Positions 9,762 through 17,759 of a stretch of 64,000 nt of DNA are shown piece by piece. The DNA comes from Rhizobiales bacterium dw_265. Lineage in GTDB: Bacteria > Pseudomonadota > Alphaproteobacteria > Micropepsales > Micropepsaceae. Position numbers and translations under genes: made by a program. The stretch is from contig JAAVUU010000001.1 in assembly GCA_018449595.1 (NCBI GenBank), forward strand, positions 620,001 to 684,000, written 5' to 3'. The notes below the pieces were generated by a model that made no database searches, had not been told where the DNA came from, and was given only the letters and a program-made list of their open reading frames with translations. The stretch's first letter is position 1. Each line of letters starts with the position of its first letter.

Positions 9762-9973
9762 GAAACGTTCCTTTCATCATCTGGTGGGGACGCGGCGGCC
9801 TCGCCTTTGGCAGGGCGCGGCGGGGCCGCGGATTGGTCGAAGGCAATTACATCGAAGCCGCCGACCTGGAACCGCATAGCGCTGCCATCGAAGTTGCGCA
9901 TCAGATTGCGCAGCGACTCCGGCAGGGGCTCTCCCGGGTCCGCCAGCGCGAAATCGTCGGGTCTGCCGCTCAT
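9758..9973 (-). CDS. Small hypothetical protein (71 aa) in the secretion operon
   Basis: A 71-residue acidic protein without signal peptide or membrane helix. A central segment PLPESLRNLMRNFDGSAMRF is followed by QVGGFDVIAFDQS and a Pro/Ala-rich tail. Both ends overlap neighbours as ATGA (9970-9973 and 9758-9761), a clear sign of translational coupling and the main reason to accept so short a gene. No family was recognised. Its cytoplasmic prediction and coupling to the YbjN-like gene suggest they act together. Confidence 0.6.
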   Translation of the reverse strand: MSGRPDDFALADPGEPLPESLRNLMRNFDGSAMRFQVGGFDVIAFDQSAAPPRPAKGEAAASPPDDERNVS

Positions 9974-10554
9974 GGCGTGCCCCTCTGGTCGAGGAGCTTG
10001 TCCTGCTCGTCCTGGATTTCGTTCTCCAGTTCGACATGCGCTGTCCCGATGAAGGGTTCGCCATGGGCGATAACGTCGCTCATCGTCACATGCGCGTAGC
10101 GTTCGAGAATGTCGTTCGCGACCTTGAACAGTGCCTCGTTCTTCGCTTGGAGAGCCGCATTCCGCTTGGTCAGATCGTCGATCTGCTGCTGTATCGCCTT
10201 CTGGTCCGGCTGCTTGGCGACCAAATCGTCATAGGCCGACTTCCATTTGGCGATCGCCTCATTCTGGGCGGCGAGCTTTTCGTTGAATTCCGCGACCGCC
10301 GCCCTGAGCGCGGCGGCCTCCCGCGGCGAGGCGACTTTGGGCGCGGGAGCCGAAGGCTGCGCCTTCAACCGCGCGATTTCCTGCTGGTCGGCGGCTTCCT
10401 TGCTTTGGACCGCCGCAAGCTGGTCCTGGACGCCGCCGAGTTGCGCCGTCGCCGCGCGCAGGGCGTCGCGCAGCCGCTGCTCGGTCGCGTCGTCGGCACG
10501 CGCCGGCGCGAGAGCGGCGAGCAGGATCAAGGTTGCGAGGATGGCGCGGCGCAT
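9970..10554 (-). CDS. Exported coiled-coil protein of unknown function
   Basis: The 194-residue protein begins with a signal peptide (MRRAILATLILLAALAPARA). A long heptad-rich region (about residues 25-150) follows, with QLGGVQDQLAAVQSKEAADQQEIARL and QAIQQQIDDLTKRNAALQAKNEALF-type segments, and then a short globular C-terminus. It starts two bases after the porin gene and overlaps the next gene as ATGA. It is probably a periplasmic coiled coil attached to the TonB/porin/secretion system. It could span or organise the periplasm, but no enzymatic motif is visible. Confidence 0.65.
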   Translation of the reverse strand: MRRAILATLILLAALAPARADDATEQRLRDALRAATAQLGGVQDQLAAVQSKEAADQQEIARLKAQPSAPAPKVASPREAAALRAAVAEFNEKLAAQNEAIAKWKSAYDDLVAKQPDQKAIQQQIDDLTKRNAALQAKNEALFKVANDILERYAHVTMSDVIAHGEPFIGTAHVELENEIQDEQDKLLDQRGTP

Positions 10555-10556
10555 GG

Positions 10557-12434
10557 TCAGAATTTCGCGTTGAGATCGAACATGACGACGTCCACTGCGT
10601 AAGGCGGCCCCGCGATGCTGTCGGCGCTCATCCAGGTGACGGTCGTGGACACGCGCTTGGAAAGCGCGAGATTGCCGACCACGGTGAAGCCACGCAGGTT
10701 GGTGCCGCCCAAGCCGAAGTCGGGATCGTTGAAGCCGTCCATCACCGCGTCGGATTCGACATAGCGGTAGCCGACGCCGAAGTTCCAGTTCCAGCGTTGC
10801 TTGAGCTCCGGCTCGCCCAGATTGAGGTTGGCGAAATAGCCCTTGTTGCCGCCGGCATAGGGACCGGTGGTCTCCGTGCCGGTGATGGCGCCGCGATTGT
10901 TGACCGCACTGGCGGCGATCGCGTTCTTGTCAAAGGCCAGATTGTCGACGAACTCGGCGGTCGCCCAGATGTCGAACGGGGCGTAGCGGTCGAAATCCAT
11001 CCGCCCCGTGACGGCCAGTTCCCGGAAGCCGGAAGCAAGCCCGAAATACTGGTACTGGCTGGTGGTGCCGAAATTGTTGGCCGAGGTGGCCACGATGTTG
11101 CGCAGCGCCATATAGGTGTTGCCGTTCTGCGCGTAGGACGGCCTCAGATCGTCGGTGTTGCAGATGTCGGACGCCGAAAGAACCGTGCAAGGCGCCGACA
11201 GCCGGCCCTGCACATTCTCGAAGTCGTAATAGGCGCCGGCGATCTTGAACTTCCAGGAGTGGTTCAGTTCGAAATCGGAACCCACCTGCGCGGCATAGAG
11301 CCACTTGTCCTCGCTCTCGAACTTGGCAGGCTGGTTGCTGGCGAAGTTGAGATCGGTATTGAAGATCGGGAAGGCGCCGCCGGTGATGAAGGGTGTCACA
11401 CCCTTGAAGACCTCGTAGCTGCCCTTGACCGCGGCGCCGTCGAAGCCGATGTCGCTCCACCAGGTCAGGTTGGTGGAGAAGAAGGGATTGTCGAAACGGC
11501 CGACATCGACTTCCAAGCTGTTCGGGCCGGTCCAGGGCGCGTACTTGATATAAGCGCGGTCGATCCAGATCGCATACTTGCTGAAGTCGCCGCCCTGCCC
11601 GCCATTGGCATAGCCCATGGTCTGATTCTCGGAGACAGGCTGGTCGTCCTGGCCCGTCGCGATCCGCAAACCCGTCGAGAAACCGTCGCCCAGATCGGCA
11701 TCCAGGCCGAAACGGGCGCGCAGGCGGAAATAGTTGCGGTCCTGGTCGACATTGCGCTGGGGCGCGAAGTTGGGATTGGTACTGGAAACGTCGTAGGGGC
11801 TGCCGGTGTTGATCGAATTGAAATTCGGGAAGGCGCCGGTGTTGTCATTGCCCTTGGGGAAGAAATTCCCCTCATAGCGGACGCGCACATCGCCATAGAG
11901 GTGAAGGCCTTCGAGCCAGGACGGCATCACATTGGGGGCAAGCCAGCCTTCCTTGCGGGCCTTGGCTTCCAGGTCGGCCTCGGCCTTGTCGAGCAGCTGC
12001 TTGCGGACCACTTCGGGCACATAGGTGACATGCAGGGCGCCATCGTCGGGCGGGATTGTGGTCACGCTGGCGGGCGTCGCCGCAGCTGCCGATGCCGATG
12101 CGCCAGCGGGCCTGGGTTGGGGCGCAGCGGGCACGTTCTGTGCGGACTCGGTCTTGGCCTCCTTCAGAACCTGATCGGCCTCCGCTTGGGTCAGCACATG
12201 CTTGCGGACCAGAATCTTGAGCAGTGCCGGGTCGGACACCTGATCGGACGCCGGGGTGGCCTCCGCGGCGAGCACCGAGTTGGGGAGTACCGTGCCAAGC
12301 AGCAGGCTCGCCAAAAGCGCCAGTCGCGACCGGCTGTGACGGCGGCTGTGCGCCCTCACCGGCTGCAGAGCAGATGCGTCCGCTCCGGCCGCGGACGGCG
12401 TATTGCTGTGTGACACGTAAATTCCGTAAAGCAT
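10557..12434 (-). CDS. Putative outer-membrane porin (Porin_5-like)
   Basis: The 625-residue protein has a long charged N-terminus, a signal-like core (LALLASLLLGTVLPNSVLA) and a helical hairpin DPALLKILVRKHVLTQAEADQVL that is characteristic of the putative porin family. A long barrel follows with GDVRVRYEGN, FRLRARFGLDADLGDGF and a C-terminal VDVVMFDLNAKF strand ending in phenylalanine. The ATG at 12434 has GAGGA at a good distance. An alternative ATG at 12482 overlaps the tonB stop as ATGA and would add 16 residues. The gene follows tonB-exbD-exbB, so the porin may be served by or physically linked to that energy system. The substrate is unknown. Confidence 0.8.
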   Translation of the reverse strand: MLYGIYVSHSNTPSAAGADASALQPVRAHSRRHSRSRLALLASLLLGTVLPNSVLAAEATPASDQVSDPALLKILVRKHVLTQAEADQVLKEAKTESAQNVPAAPQPRPAGASASAAAATPASVTTIPPDDGALHVTYVPEVVRKQLLDKAEADLEAKARKEGWLAPNVMPSWLEGLHLYGDVRVRYEGNFFPKGNDNTGAFPNFNSINTGSPYDVSSTNPNFAPQRNVDQDRNYFRLRARFGLDADLGDGFSTGLRIATGQDDQPVSENQTMGYANGGQGGDFSKYAIWIDRAYIKYAPWTGPNSLEVDVGRFDNPFFSTNLTWWSDIGFDGAAVKGSYEVFKGVTPFITGGAFPIFNTDLNFASNQPAKFESEDKWLYAAQVGSDFELNHSWKFKIAGAYYDFENVQGRLSAPCTVLSASDICNTDDLRPSYAQNGNTYMALRNIVATSANNFGTTSQYQYFGLASGFRELAVTGRMDFDRYAPFDIWATAEFVDNLAFDKNAIAASAVNNRGAITGTETTGPYAGGNKGYFANLNLGEPELKQRWNWNFGVGYRYVESDAVMDGFNDPDFGLGGTNLRGFTVVGNLALSKRVSTTVTWMSADSIAGPPYAVDVVMFDLNAKF

Positions 12435-12478
12435 GAAATCCTCGGTGGAAGACTGTCGATGGCCGGGAGCTGGGGCAT

Positions 12479-13150
12479 TCATTGCATCGTGTTCCCGGTC
12501 ACGCGCATCACGATCGGCATCGGCATGTCGGTGGGCGGCGGCTGGCGCAGTTGGAGGCCCTGCAGGACCTCACGCGTCAGCGTGGCGTCGATATTGGGAT
12601 CGCCCGTCGAAGTGACGAGCTGAACGCGCTCGATCCGGCCGGCAGCGTCCGACCAGAGACGCACTTCGGTCTTGAAGCGCGAATTGCGGGTCTTGGCGTT
12701 GTCACGCAGCGCTTGGGAGACCTGCTCCTGAACGATGGTGGCGTACCAGCCCCAGCGCGACCCGCCGCCGTCGCCGAGGCCGGTGCCGCCCGGCGTTCCG
12801 GCCAGGTCTAGGCCAGCACCGCCGGGACCGGGCGAAGAGTCGATTCCGGCGGGCTTCGCGGCCGCATTGGGCTTGGATGCATCGACATGCTGCGGCGGCT
12901 GGCGTTCCGGCGTGAGCATTTTGGGCTGCTCGATCATCTTCTGCTCAGGCGGCTTGGGTGGGGGCGGAGGCGGCGGTGGCGGGATCACCGTGACCACCTG
13001 GAACAGCGTCTCGTGCTGCGTCGACTGCGGCGTGCGGTGGCTCATCAACAAAGCGACGGCGCATGCGAGAAGGACGGCAATGAGTCCGACCACGACAGCC
13101 GGACGGTGCTGTCGCAGGAAGCCGGGCGTCGGGCGCATGACTTCAACCAT
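12479..13150 (-). CDS. TonB-family energy transducer
   Basis: This 223-residue inner-membrane protein has one N-terminal helix (PAVVVGLIAVLLACAVALLM, about residues 16-36). A proline-rich periplasmic linker follows (nine consecutive prolines, then KPPEQKMIEQPKML), then a glycine-rich stretch. The TonB C-terminal domain (about 130-223) contains SQALRDN, RFKTEVRLWSDAAGRIERVQLVTSTGDPNID and LQLRQPPPTDMPMP. TonB passes proton-motive energy from ExbB/ExbD to outer-membrane proteins. It overlaps the preceding small gene by eight bases and the porin region by four, so it belongs to the dedicated exbB-exbD-tonB set of this operon. Confidence 0.88.
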   Translation of the reverse strand: MVEVMRPTPGFLRQHRPAVVVGLIAVLLACAVALLMSHRTPQSTQHETLFQVVTVIPPPPPPPPPKPPEQKMIEQPKMLTPERQPPQHVDASKPNAAAKPAGIDSSPGPGGAGLDLAGTPGGTGLGDGGGSRWGWYATIVQEQVSQALRDNAKTRNSRFKTEVRLWSDAAGRIERVQLVTSTGDPNIDATLTREVLQGLQLRQPPPTDMPMPIVMRVTGNTMQ

Positions 13151-13364
13151 GGTCGCCGCCCTTGGTGGCTCGCGCTATGCCCAAGACATCCGCAAACGGG
13201 AGGCATCGGTCCGCCTGCCGCGCGTCGACGACACAAAGGCGGAAATCAAAGGGAATTCGGGACAACAGAAGCGCGCCGACGGCTATCGCAACGACAACGC
13301 CACCTACCCCCAGCAGGGCAGCCAGATCGACTCGCCAATCGTGCTGGATTTCCGGCAAGGTCAT
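13143..13364 (-). CDS. Small single-helix membrane protein between exbD and tonB
   Basis: A 73-residue protein with one strong membrane helix (LAALLGVGGVVVAIAVGALLLS, about residues 14-35), followed by FDFRLCVVDARQADRCLPFADVLG. It overlaps exbD as ATGA at 13361-13364 and tonB by eight bases. Its reading frame therefore looks real despite its size. No family was recognised. The position suggests a small accessory subunit of the ExbB/ExbD/TonB complex. The two cysteines near the C-terminus may face the periplasm. Confidence 0.6.
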   Translation of the reverse strand: MTLPEIQHDWRVDLAALLGVGGVVVAIAVGALLLSRIPFDFRLCVVDARQADRCLPFADVLGIARATKGGDHG

Positions 13365-13768
13365 GCCTGCCCCCTAGGACGGGTGGCAAGGCCGACATTG
13401 GGAATGCCCAGGCGTTTGACCAGGTCGAGCACGTCTTCGACATTCTGGTAGGGCGTCTGGGCATCGCCCTTGATCACCACCTGCACGTCCGGGGTGGACG
13501 CCTTCTCCTGCGTGAGCCGCTGCTCCAGTTCGCCCATGCTGACGGGCACGGTGTCGTAGAAAATCGTGTCGTCCTTGGTGACGGTGATTGAGCGGGTCTT
13601 GGCCGCGCTGAGGCTCACCGAACTGCTGGAGCTTGGGAGCGTGATCTTGTGTCCCTTGTTGGGCGGCGAGATCGTCACGATGATGATGACGAGCACGACC
13701 AGCAGGATGTCGTTCATTGGGGTGGTATTGGGCTGGTCGATGACGTCATCGTCGTCGTGGATTTGCAT
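13361..13768 (-). CDS. exbD: ExbD/TolR-type biopolymer transport protein
   Basis: The 135-residue protein has the ExbD layout: an acidic cytoplasmic N-terminus (MQIHDDDDVIDQPNTTPMND), one membrane helix (ILLVVLVIIIVTIS) following the conserved N-T-P-M-x-D segment, and a periplasmic domain with KGHKITLPSSSS, ISVTKDD-type and DVQVVIKGDAQTPYQNVEDVLD motifs. The membrane-proximal Asp of the PMND segment corresponds to the proton-carrying residue of the family. It starts three bases after the exbB fusion gene and overlaps the next gene. The closest functional call is ExbD of a TonB system. TolR is less likely because no tolA, tolB or pal lies nearby. Confidence 0.88.
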   Translation of the reverse strand: MQIHDDDDVIDQPNTTPMNDILLVVLVIIIVTISPPNKGHKITLPSSSSSVSLSAAKTRSITVTKDDTIFYDTVPVSMGELEQRLTQEKASTPDVQVVIKGDAQTPYQNVEDVLDLVKRLGIPNVGLATRPRGQA

Positions 13769-13771
13769 GGC

Positions 13772-15700
13772 CTATTCCCCGGCCGAGGACGCGAGCGCGC
13801 CCGGGCGATAGAGCGCGCCGATGCGCGCCACGATCTGATCGGCCAGAACCTGCATCTGGGCTTCGGGGAGCGCCTCGATCTCGGGCCGATAGAACTCCGC
13901 CATCTTGGTGACGAACTCGTCGACGAAGATCTGCATCTCGTCACGCATGTTCTTGATGACGGATTGGAAGATGTTGTAGGCGAACAGCGCCGGCACGGCG
14001 ACGCCGAGGCCGAAGGCGGTCGCCATCAGCGCGCTCGACATGCCCGGTGCCACCGACTCGATATCGACGCTGCCGGAGGCGCCGATTCCGGCGAAGGTGT
14101 TCATCACGCCGACCACGGTGCCGAGCAGGCCGATAAACGGGGCACCGGCGATAGAGATGGACAACACCACCATCATGCCACGCAGCGACTGGAGCTCGCG
14201 AATGAGCTTGCCGTCCATCGAAGCCCGGATGGCGGCCAAGGATTCCGCCGACAGGCCCGAGGACGCGAAGTTCTTGTAAACGGTGGCGCGGTGGGCAATC
14301 TCGCGCGAGCCCACATGGTATATCTGGAACAACGGCGATACGCCGATCGCCTGCTTCTCGCCTTCCAGGACCAGGCCGCCCATCGACACCGCTTCGTCAT
14401 GGTCGAGGGCCGTCAGATCGCTGGAAAGCTGCTCGAACTTGCGCTGAAACAGCCTGTTGCCCTTCAACACCCGGAGCAGCGTGGCGGTCTTGTCCACCAT
14501 CAGAACCAGGCAGACCACCAGCATCACCGTCAGGATGCCGATGACGATCCACCCGTCCACGCTGATGGACTTGAGGATGACGAGCAGGCCGACCGGCAAC
14601 CAGCTGCCGCCGCCATCCTCGTCATTGGCGAAGCTCTCGAACTTCGAATTGTCGCTTCCCTGGCTCACGGCGTTGGCGGCGATGGTGCCGGCGGAGCGCG
14701 CCACATTGGCGATCTCCAGTTCGTCCGCCTGACCGGTGAAGCCCGGCGCGCCCGCGCTGTCGCCGCCCAGAACAGCGGGCGACGTGAGTGCAGGAATGGA
14801 GGCCGCCACGGTCCCGACCTGGTCACGGTCGAGATAGAGCGCAATACGCCCGGCCGAGGCCGCAACGGTGAGGAGGTGCCAGGAATTGGCCGCAACGGGA
14901 GCGGTGCCGGTGGCGCGCTGCGTGCCCGCTGGGCCAGTGACCGAGACGAAAGGCACGCCGTTGTCGAAGCCGATCACAAAGGCGTTGGCGCCGTCACGCC
15001 GGGAGAACAGCACCGCGCCGGGCTGCGGCGGGCCGCTGTTGACCAGCAGCGCCCAGGTCAGCGCCTGACCGTCCCGCCAAGCCAGCGACGCCGAGGCAGG
15101 CAAGCGCACTTGGGTTTGGCCGTCCAGCCGGATGCCGCCGCCGATGACCGCAGCGGCGTCGGGCAACCCCGCATTCTGGGCGTTGTTGCCCCAGCGGGTG
15201 GTGTCCTGGGCGGGGCCCGCCTTCTCGCCGAAGTGCCAGACCAGCACCGTGCTGGCGTCATAGGTGCCCTTGGCATCCTCGGCCCCATTGGCCTTGGCGT
15301 TGCCGTAATAGACATAAAGGTCGGTCTTGGCGCCCGGCGGGAGATCGGGGACGTTCACCCAGACCAGTGCTTCGCCCAGCAAGCTGTCGAACTTCTCGAT
15401 GTGGAAGCGCAATGGCGTCTTGTCGTCGCCGGCCAGGAAGCGGATGTCGCTGCCGTCCTGCTTGGCCTTGTCGAACTGGAAGTTGCCCGAATGCAGCCGC
15501 ACCAGGACGGGCACGCTGCCGATGGGATCATTGATATTCGCGCCGGCGCTGGTGGTATCGAGCGTGATCTTCGCCCGCGCGGTCCAGTCGCCGTTCCACC
15601 AGGCCAGGGCCGGCACCGGCTGGAGCGCCGCGCCCAAAACCAGGACGAAAAGCAGCAGGTTCGCCGCGTTCGCTTTGACCGTGTTCAAGATCCTCTTCAC
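13772..15700 (-). CDS. ExbB/TolQ proton channel with fused periplasmic DUF2341 and LamG-like domains
   Basis: This 642-residue fusion begins with a signal peptide (about 1-33, ending PALA). A DUF2341-type beta domain (about 34-155) follows, with WWNGDWTARAKITLDT and LYVYYGNAKA. A concanavalin/LamG-like domain (about 160-340) contains GIRLDGQTQVRLP, WHLLTVAASAGRIALYLDRDQVG and FTGQADELEIANVARSA. The MotA/TolQ/ExbB channel (about 370-620) contains GTVVGVMNTFAGIGASG, PGMSSALMATAFGLGVAVPALFAYN and three membrane helices. ExbB is normally about 240 residues, so the exported part is an added module. The GTG at 15700 has AGGAGA six bases upstream. It starts the exbB-exbD-tonB set behind the TpsB gene. 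The fold assignments are firm; ligand binding by the lectin-like part is inferred. Confidence 0.88.
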   Translation of the reverse strand: MKRILNTVKANAANLLLFVLVLGAALQPVPALAWWNGDWTARAKITLDTTSAGANINDPIGSVPVLVRLHSGNFQFDKAKQDGSDIRFLAGDDKTPLRFHIEKFDSLLGEALVWVNVPDLPPGAKTDLYVYYGNAKANGAEDAKGTYDASTVLVWHFGEKAGPAQDTTRWGNNAQNAGLPDAAAVIGGGIRLDGQTQVRLPASASLAWRDGQALTWALLVNSGPPQPGAVLFSRRDGANAFVIGFDNGVPFVSVTGPAGTQRATGTAPVAANSWHLLTVAASAGRIALYLDRDQVGTVAASIPALTSPAVLGGDSAGAPGFTGQADELEIANVARSAGTIAANAVSQGSDNSKFESFANDEDGGGSWLPVGLLVILKSISVDGWIVIGILTVMLVVCLVLMVDKTATLLRVLKGNRLFQRKFEQLSSDLTALDHDEAVSMGGLVLEGEKQAIGVSPLFQIYHVGSREIAHRATVYKNFASSGLSAESLAAIRASMDGKLIRELQSLRGMMVVLSISIAGAPFIGLLGTVVGVMNTFAGIGASGSVDIESVAPGMSSALMATAFGLGVAVPALFAYNIFQSVIKNMRDEMQIFVDEFVTKMAEFYRPEIEALPEAQMQVLADQIVARIGALYRPGALASSAGE

Positions 15701-15709
15701 GTCATTCTC

Positions 15710-17389
15710 CTAGAGATCCATCCAGACACGGAATTCGATGCGGTTCTGACGCGCCTGGGTGGACGATTGGCTGATCAGGGGCATCGCGTAATCGATGGCG
15801 CCGTTGATGTGGCCCAGCAGCCGGGTCCGCGCGCCCAGGCCGACGCTGGCGAGGTCGAACTGCGCTTGCTGCTCGGGTAGCGGGTCCCAGATGGAGACGT
15901 GACCGCCTTCGGCGAAGGCGAGAACCTGGAATTCGTCGAAGATCGAGGCGAAGCCGACGCCGAAGCGGGGGCTGCGCATTTCCAGCGTTCCCAGAATGCC
16001 GTTGTCGCCAAGCACTTCGGATTCCAGATAGCCGCGAACCGTGTCGGAGCCGCCGGCCGAGAACTGTTCACTGTTGACCAGCGGTTCGTTTGCGACCTGG
16101 CCCTGCAGCTTGGCGAACAACTCATAGCCCTTGGGCAGTTGCCAGGTCTGGGCGAGATCGGCCTTGAAATAGGCGAAGTCGCCGCCGGAATCGAAGCGCT
16201 TGGCGTCGAACTCGGCGGGACTGCTGCCCATGCCACGCAGGTGCATGGTGAAGTTGGCGTTGAGCTGGGTGAGTGAAGACTCGCCTTGCCAGGTCGCGCT
16301 GTAGGTGGCGCTGATCGGGTAATAGGTGATCGGCGTGGCGTTCGCGGTGCCGTTGAGGTTCAGGTCTTCGTCGAAATGCTTGTAATCGAAGCCCACGCTG
16401 AGGGTTTCGAAGAAGCCCTGATCGCTGGGAAGGGTCAGGACCGCGCGGCCCCCGATCACCTGCCCACGGCCCGCGACATTGGCATCGCCCAGGGTCGAGA
16501 CGTTGCTGTCCGAACTGAGACCATAGGCGAGAAAGCTGAGGAATGGCAGCGAGGGTATGCGGGCCAGATAGGAGGCGGAGAACACCTTGGCGTCGGTCAG
16601 GCTCTCGGGGGCGGCCTGAAAGCTCAGGGTGAGCGAATGGCCCATCTGCCAGAGATTGTCGTAATGGACCGAGCCGTTGAGGCGCAGCGGCGACGTGCCC
16701 TGGCTATAGCGGTTGTTGATCTCCAGGCTGTCATGGAGCGGAAACCGGTCATCCACGTCGAGATCAACATCCACCGTGCCGGGCGTAACGCCGGCCCTCA
16801 GTGCCGGGGTGATGCGCCGGTCGGGCTGCTGGTTGAGAGCGACGATGTCCGACGAGACATCGCTGAAATTCGGCACCGTGCCCTGCGCCATTGACGGCGC
16901 TTCCGACTTGATCTCGTTCAGGGAGTAGTAGCGCGAGCCCTTGACCCGCAGGCGTCCCACTTTGTTCTCGACGATTTTGAGGGTGACGACGCCGTTGACG
17001 ACATGCTGCGGCGGGATCTGGATCGCGACTGTCTGGTAGCCCTTGGAGGCATAGTAATCCTGCAAGGCCTTGCGGGCGCTCTCGACGTCATCCGTCGTGC
17101 GGCCCGGGCCCAGGAAGGGATAGAGAACCTCCTCGATTTCCAGATCGGAAAGAATGTGCGTGCCCTCGACGCGGTACTCGTTGATGTCGAAATGCTGCGG
17201 CACCGCCGGCGCAGCACTCTGAGAGCTTTGGGCGGGTTGGCCGTTCGCGGGCCGCTGCGCGGACGCAGGTTCGTCCGCGACGGAGAGACCTGATGTTGCC
17301 ACCAGACCTACTGCCGAAGCCGCGAAGAGAAACAAGCCGCGTCGCAGCCCTGGCCAACAGCCAATGCTGCATGCTTCGGCAACCAACAT
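15710..17389 (-). CDS. TpsB transporter of two-partner secretion (ShlB/FhaC/HecB family), copy 2
   Basis: The 559-residue protein heads the operon. After an export signal (about residues 15-40) comes a Gln/Ala/Ser linker. A POTRA_2 domain follows with FDINEYRVEGTHILSDLEIEEVLYPFLGPGR and YYASKGYQTVAIQIPPQ. The second POTRA and barrel contain GVTPGTVDVDLDVDDR, SAGGSDTVRGYLESE (the conserved VRGY loop) and a C-terminal EFRVWMDL strand. The ATG at 17389 is used rather than a TTG six bases upstream; AAGGCGG precedes it. The VRGY motif is the one known to insert into the pore in FhaC-type proteins. It differs clearly in sequence from copy 1, so the two pores probably serve different exoproteins. 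Confidence 0.9.
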   Translation of the reverse strand: MLVAEACSIGCWPGLRRGLFLFAASAVGLVATSGLSVADEPASAQRPANGQPAQSSQSAAPAVPQHFDINEYRVEGTHILSDLEIEEVLYPFLGPGRTTDDVESARKALQDYYASKGYQTVAIQIPPQHVVNGVVTLKIVENKVGRLRVKGSRYYSLNEIKSEAPSMAQGTVPNFSDVSSDIVALNQQPDRRITPALRAGVTPGTVDVDLDVDDRFPLHDSLEINNRYSQGTSPLRLNGSVHYDNLWQMGHSLTLSFQAAPESLTDAKVFSASYLARIPSLPFLSFLAYGLSSDSNVSTLGDANVAGRGQVIGGRAVLTLPSDQGFFETLSVGFDYKHFDEDLNLNGTANATPITYYPISATYSATWQGESSLTQLNANFTMHLRGMGSSPAEFDAKRFDSGGDFAYFKADLAQTWQLPKGYELFAKLQGQVANEPLVNSEQFSAGGSDTVRGYLESEVLGDNGILGTLEMRSPRFGVGFASIFDEFQVLAFAEGGHVSIWDPLPEQQAQFDLASVGLGARTRLLGHINGAIDYAMPLISQSSTQARQNRIEFRVWMDL

Positions 17390-17438
17390 GCCCAACCGCC
17401 TTAGTGTTCTATTGAGGAAGACGGATGTCGCGTCGCGG

Positions 17439-17489
17439 CGCGGAATCTGTTTCGCGCATTTTTTTGGCGGGCATGGACGCGGAATCTGT
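17439..17489. promoter_or_regulatory. Direct repeat in the 17390-17759 promoter gap of the secretion operon
   Basis: The 12-base word CGCGGAATCTGT occurs at 17439-17450 and again at 17478-17489 on the plus strand, 39 bases start to start. The two copies sit 50-100 bases upstream of the first operon gene on the minus strand. No convincing gene was found in the 370-base gap. A repeated word in this position is a candidate activator or sigma-factor recognition site. No -10 element of a known type could be placed with confidence. Confidence 0.35.
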
Positions 17490-17759
17490 GCGCCGCATCA
17501 GATCCGCCCATAGCGATGGCCGCGCGACGCAGGGCAAACATCACGCCCCGCTCTATGTCAGACCAATGGCACCGGCTAAGTGCTTGTATTCTCAGGCCGA
17601 GAATTTCGACTTTCGCCCGCTGTATCCGCTATGCAGGACCATCCGCGGGAAGGACGAGATGCTCCCTCTGGTAAGACGGATCAGGACGCCCGGAGCGGAA
17701 TCACTTTTTTGGAAAAAATTCTTGCCGAAAAGAAGGTTCGCCGGGCCGAGGCCGGCGGT

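Noticed and set aside
10533..12413. A 626-residue plus-strand frame
   Set aside because: It is antisense to the porin gene and has no family signature.
13649..15880. A 743-residue plus-strand frame
   Set aside because: It is antisense to exbD and the exbB fusion. Codon-position GC bias explains the lack of stops.
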